Part shown: positions 31,861 through 34,683 of the stretch, one piece after another | How positions within the stretch are numbered: the first letter of the stretch is position 1 | How the letters are laid out: every line of letters starts with the position of its first letter | Assembly (NCBI GenBank): GCA_038125725.1 | Contig: JAYPEK010000039.1 | Span: 1 to 34,683, forward strand | DNA: 34,683 bases | Reading direction: 5' to 3' | Source: TMED8 sp038125725 | GTDB lineage: Bacteria; Pseudomonadota; Alphaproteobacteria; Rhodospirillales; Casp-alpha2 | Made by a program: the position numbers and the translations under genes | Notes under the pieces: generated by a model | Told to the model about the DNA's origin: nothing | Databases searched by the model: none | What the model saw: only the letters and a program-made list of their open reading frames with translations

Positions 31861-33132
31861 TCAGCCCGCCAGGCGGGCCGCGATGGCGTCGAAATCCGCC
31901 ACCTTGCCCACTGGGCCGACGGCGGCCAGCGTCGGCTGGCCGGCGAACAGGCGCTCCGCCACGCGCGTCACCGCGGCCTCGTCGACGGCGTCCACCTTGG
32001 CGACGATTTCCTCGGTCGGGATCGGCCGGCCGAACACCAGCATCTGCTGTGCCACCTGCTCGCAGCGGCTCGACGTGCTCTCGAGCCCCATCAACAGGCT
32101 CGCCTTCAACTGCGCCCGGGCGCGGTTCACTTCCTCGGCCGTCACGTCGGCCTTCACCTTGTCGATCTCGTCCATGACCAAGGGCAGCAGTTCCGCCGCT
32201 TCTTCCGATCCCGTGCCGGCGTAGATGCCGAACACGCCGGTATCCGTATAGGCCGACAGGAACGACGAGATGGCGTAGGCGAGGCCGCGCTTCTCGCGCA
32301 CTTCCTGGAACAGCCTGGAAGACATGCCGCCGCCCAGGAGCGCGGACAGGATCGAGGTGGCGTAATAGTCGTCGTCGGTGTAGGCGACGCCCTCGACGCC
32401 GAGCACCAGGTGCACCTGTTCCAGCTCGCGTGCCTCGCGGTAGTCGCCGCCTTTATATTGCGGCCGCTCGCGCGCTTCGGCGCCGGCGGTGGGCAGATCG
32501 TTGAAGGTCTCCGTGACCATGTCGACCAAGCGGTCATGCTCGACGCGCCCGGCGGCGGCGACGATCAGGCTGGGGGCCGCGTACTTGGCGCCCATGTAGG
32601 CGAGCACGCGTTCGCGGTCCATGGACCGAAGCACGTCCGGGCGCCCCAGCACCGGCCGGCCCATGGCCTGGTCGGGGAAGGCGGTTTCCTGGAAGTGGTC
32701 GAAGATGATGTCGTCCGGCGTATCCACCGCCTGCGAGATCTCCTGCAGGATGACGGCGCGTTCGCGCGCCAGTTCTTCGTCGTCCATGACAGAGTGCTGC
32801 AGGATGTCGGACAACAGATCGAGCGCCAGCGGCACGTCGTCCTTCAGCACCTTAGCGTAATAGGCGGTGTTCTCGCGCGAGGTATAGGCGTTCAGATGCC
32901 CGCCGACGGCCTCGATCTCGGCGGCGATGGCATAGGCGTCGCGCCGCCGCGTGCCCTTGAAGGCCATATGTTCGAGCAAGTGCGAGATGCCGCTGACCTC
33001 GAGGCTTTCGTCGCGGGCGCCGGTGTTGATCCAGACCCCGACCGACGCCGTCTCCACCGTCCGCATGGGATCGGAGACGACGCGGAGGCCGTTCTCGAGC
33101 GTGGTGATGCGGATATCGCGGGCGCCGCTCAA
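31861..33132 (-). CDS. M16 family zinc metallopeptidase (MPP-like)
   Basis: A 423-residue insulinase-type protease. The inverted zinc motif HLLEH lies at 51-55, followed by AFKGT and the downstream ERAVILQEI that supplies the third ligand. A second half carries GGGMSSRLFQEVREKRGLAY. The start is TTG 33132: AAGGTGCGGAC precedes it, and TTGA overlaps the thrC stop. The frame to 33399 is only opposed overlap. It is immediately downstream of thrC, a usual alphaproteobacterial pair. It is likely cytoplasmic or periplasmic; no signal peptide is seen. Substrate unknown. Confidence 0.94.
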   Translation of the reverse strand: MSGARDIRITTLENGLRVVSDPMRTVETASVGVWINTGARDESLEVSGISHLLEHMAFKGTRRRDAYAIAAEIEAVGGHLNAYTSRENTAYYAKVLKDDVPLALDLLSDILQHSVMDDEELARERAVILQEISQAVDTPDDIIFDHFQETAFPDQAMGRPVLGRPDVLRSMDRERVLAYMGAKYAAPSLIVAAAGRVEHDRLVDMVTETFNDLPTAGAEARERPQYKGGDYREARELEQVHLVLGVEGVAYTDDDYYATSILSALLGGGMSSRLFQEVREKRGLAYAISSFLSAYTDTGVFGIYAGTGSEEAAELLPLVMDEIDKVKADVTAEEVNRARAQLKASLLMGLESTSSRCEQVAQQMLVFGRPIPTEEIVAKVDAVDEAAVTRVAERLFAGQPTLAAVGPVGKVADFDAIAARLAG

Positions 33133-34523
33133 GTCCGCACCTTCGCTTCGATTAAGGCCTTGAGGGCGTCCAGGTCGTTGGCCAGCACGTTGATGCGCTC
33201 GTCGCGTTCCAGCAGGTCCGCCAAGTGCGGCGGCAATCCGGGGCGCTCGTCTGACGCCGCCTCGACCGCGTCCGGGAACTTGGCCGGATGCGCGGTCGCA
33301 AGGATCACCAGCGGCACGTCGTCGTCGCGCCGGCATTCGCGGCCCGCCGCCAGCCCGACCGCCGTGTGCGGATCGTAGAGGTGGTGTTCGCGCGCCCACT
33401 CGACGCCGATCAGCGCCTTGGTCTCCTCGTCGTCGAAACTGGCGCCATCGAACAGCGCCGTGGCGCGCTCCAGAATCTCCGCCGGCACCTCGAACTTACC
33501 CGTCCCGCGGAAATGCGTCATGGTGGCCGCCACCTTGGCGCCGTCGCGGTCGAACAGTTCGAACAACAGCCGCTCGAAATTCGATGAGACCTGGATGTCC
33601 ATGCTCGGGCTGATGGTCGGCGTCACGCCCATCATCTCCATGGCGCCGGTTTCAAAGAAGCGCGTCAGGATGTCGTTGGCGTTCGACCCGATGACGAACT
33701 GGGAGATCGGTAGTCCCATCTTCATCGCCACGTAGCCGGAAAAGACGTTGCCGAAGTTGCCCGTCGGCACGGCGAAGGCGACCGGCTTTTCCGGCGCGCC
33801 CAGTTTCAGCGCCGCCCAGAAATAATAGACCACCTGCGCCACGATGCGTGCCCAGTTGATGGAGTTGACGGCGGACAGATGGTGCTTGTCGCGGAACGCC
33901 AGGTCGTTGAACAGCGCCTTCACCGCGTCCTGGCAATCGTCGAAGGTGCCCTCGAGCGCGATGGTGTGGATGTTGTCCGCCATCACCGTGGTCATCTGCC
34001 GGCGCTGCACCTCGGAGACGCGGCCGTGCGGATAGAGAATGAAGGCGTCGATATTGCCCCTGGCCCGGACGGCCTCGATGGCGGCCGAGCCGGTATCGCC
34101 CGAGGTGGCGCCGGCGATGCAGACGCGGGCCCCCTTCTTGGCCAGCACATGGTCGAACAGCGGCCCCAGGAACTGCATGGCCACGTCCTTGAAGGCGAGC
34201 GTCGGGCCGTGGAACAGTTCCAGCAGGTACTCGTTATCGCCGAGCGCTGTCAGCGGCGCCACGTCCTTGGTCTCGAAATGGCTGTAGCCGTCGTTGATGA
34301 TGGCGGCCAACTCGTCCCGCGTCAGCGCGTCGCCGACGAAAGGCAGGATCACTTCCAGCGCCAACTCAGTGTAGGAGAGGTCTTTCCAGGTGCCCATCTG
34401 GTCGGCCGAGACCTGGGGCCAGGTTTCCGGCACATAGAGCCCGCCGTCGCGCGCCAGGCCGGCGAGCAGCACTTCATCGAAACTCAAGACCGGCGCCGCG
34501 CCCCGGGTGCTGACGTACTTCAA
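33129..34523 (-). CDS. thrC: Threonine synthase
   Basis: The 464-residue PLP enzyme makes threonine from O-phosphohomoserine, the product of thrB at 22110. The PLP lysine is Lys112 in GPTLAFKDVAMQFLG; AGATSGDTGSAAIEA binds phosphate. The chosen start is TTG 34523, giving MKYVSTRG, the family N-terminus, with AGGAGAG five bases upstream; the upstream TTG 34538 lies inside that ribosome site. It heads a short operon with the M16 peptidase. Confidence 0.96.
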   Translation of the reverse strand: MKYVSTRGAAPVLSFDEVLLAGLARDGGLYVPETWPQVSADQMGTWKDLSYTELALEVILPFVGDALTRDELAAIINDGYSHFETKDVAPLTALGDNEYLLELFHGPTLAFKDVAMQFLGPLFDHVLAKKGARVCIAGATSGDTGSAAIEAVRARGNIDAFILYPHGRVSEVQRRQMTTVMADNIHTIALEGTFDDCQDAVKALFNDLAFRDKHHLSAVNSINWARIVAQVVYYFWAALKLGAPEKPVAFAVPTGNFGNVFSGYVAMKMGLPISQFVIGSNANDILTRFFETGAMEMMGVTPTISPSMDIQVSSNFERLLFELFDRDGAKVAATMTHFRGTGKFEVPAEILERATALFDGASFDDEETKALIGVEWAREHHLYDPHTAVGLAAGRECRRDDDVPLVILATAHPAKFPDAVEAASDERPGLPPHLADLLERDERINVLANDLDALKALIEAKVRT

Positions 34524-34549
34524 ATCGTCTCTCCTCAAATCGGCGGCGC

Positions 34550-34578
34550 AATCTAGCGCCGGGCAGGGGCCGCGACAA
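34550..34578 (-). promoter_or_regulatory. Predicted promoter of thrC
   Basis: Minus-strand TTGTCG (34578-34573), 17-base spacer, TAGATT (34555-34550), four matches each. The short leader to the TTG start at 34523 fits. The rest of 34579-34683 shows no gene. Confidence 0.42.
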
Positions 34579-34683
34579 GGGACCAGGGCGAGGCGCTCGG
34601 GTCCGCGCCCGGAAATTCGTTTCGCTTCCGTTTTTCCGGGGTCAGAAACGCTTTAAAATCAACGGCATCGAAAAAAATCTGGG

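Noticed and set aside
33133..33399. Leftward extension of the M16 peptidase frame
   Set aside because: It overlaps thrC in another frame and TTG 33132 has a ribosome site and family-typical start.
1..34683. CRISPR array, transposase, integrase or phage genes
   Set aside because: I searched by eye for direct repeats with regular spacing and for recombinase or DDE-type products and found none.

Overview
The window looks like a chromosomal stretch from a high-GC alphaproteobacterium, Rhodospirillales-like. This rests on the roughly 65% G+C coding style and on typical alphaproteobacterial gene sets: DUF1285/CoA-pyrophosphatase/DUF6111/CCA-adding enzyme, divergent MoxR/DUF58/DUF4159/amidotransferase-like genes, an APH-fold homoserine kinase next to rnhA, and thrC followed by an M16 peptidase. 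The placement is inference from protein families; no 16S gene is present. I see no transposase, integrase, CRISPR array or phage gene.

Layout. 1-5345: a tRNA-Leu(CAA), an outer-membrane barrel gene interrupted by an in-frame amber codon, then a tightly packed leftward operon (DUF1285, Nudix CoA pyrophosphatase, DUF6111, CCA-adding enzyme, SGNH hydrolase, EamA transporter). 5393-12188: a rightward four-gene Bat-like operon (MoxR AAA+ ATPase, DUF58, BatA/DUF4159 membrane protein, vWA/amidotransferase-like membrane protein), probably a chaperone and envelope-maturation system. 12205-13101: an AT-richer orphan gene bounded by a perfect 35-bp inverted repeat. To its right is a TPR gene whose open frame runs back to that repeat without a start codon, then a secreted protein. 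14415-19199: gcvT-gcvH-gcvP, the glycine cleavage system, behind a tandem glycine riboswitch with a terminator-like expression platform and a good promoter. 19235-21980: a lipoprotein, a double CDGSH iron-sulfur protein, and a large periplasmic peptidoglycan-binding/helical-repeat protein.

22110-25060: homoserine kinase and RNase HI (overlapping), two small unknown proteins, and a divergent LysR regulator with two dyads before its start. 25062-27795: a Prx5-type peroxiredoxin behind a DsbD/ScsB-like transmembrane reductase, likely a thiol-redox pair. 27994-29838: YqgE/AlgH, a small unknown protein, and an exported metallo-beta-lactamase-fold protein lacking the usual HxH zinc ligands. 29844-31768: a PAS-PAS-histidine kinase with a C-terminal hemerythrin domain, broken by a one-base frameshift. 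31861-34523: M16 peptidase and threonine synthase, with overlapping ends and TTG starts.

The least ordinary features are the inverted-repeat junction at 13012-13101 with its AT-rich island and beheaded TPR gene, the kinase-hemerythrin fusion, and the metal-site-altered MBL protein. Three genes are broken or beheaded (OMP amber, kinase frameshift, TPR start). These could be real decay or sequencing and assembly errors; raw reads would decide.
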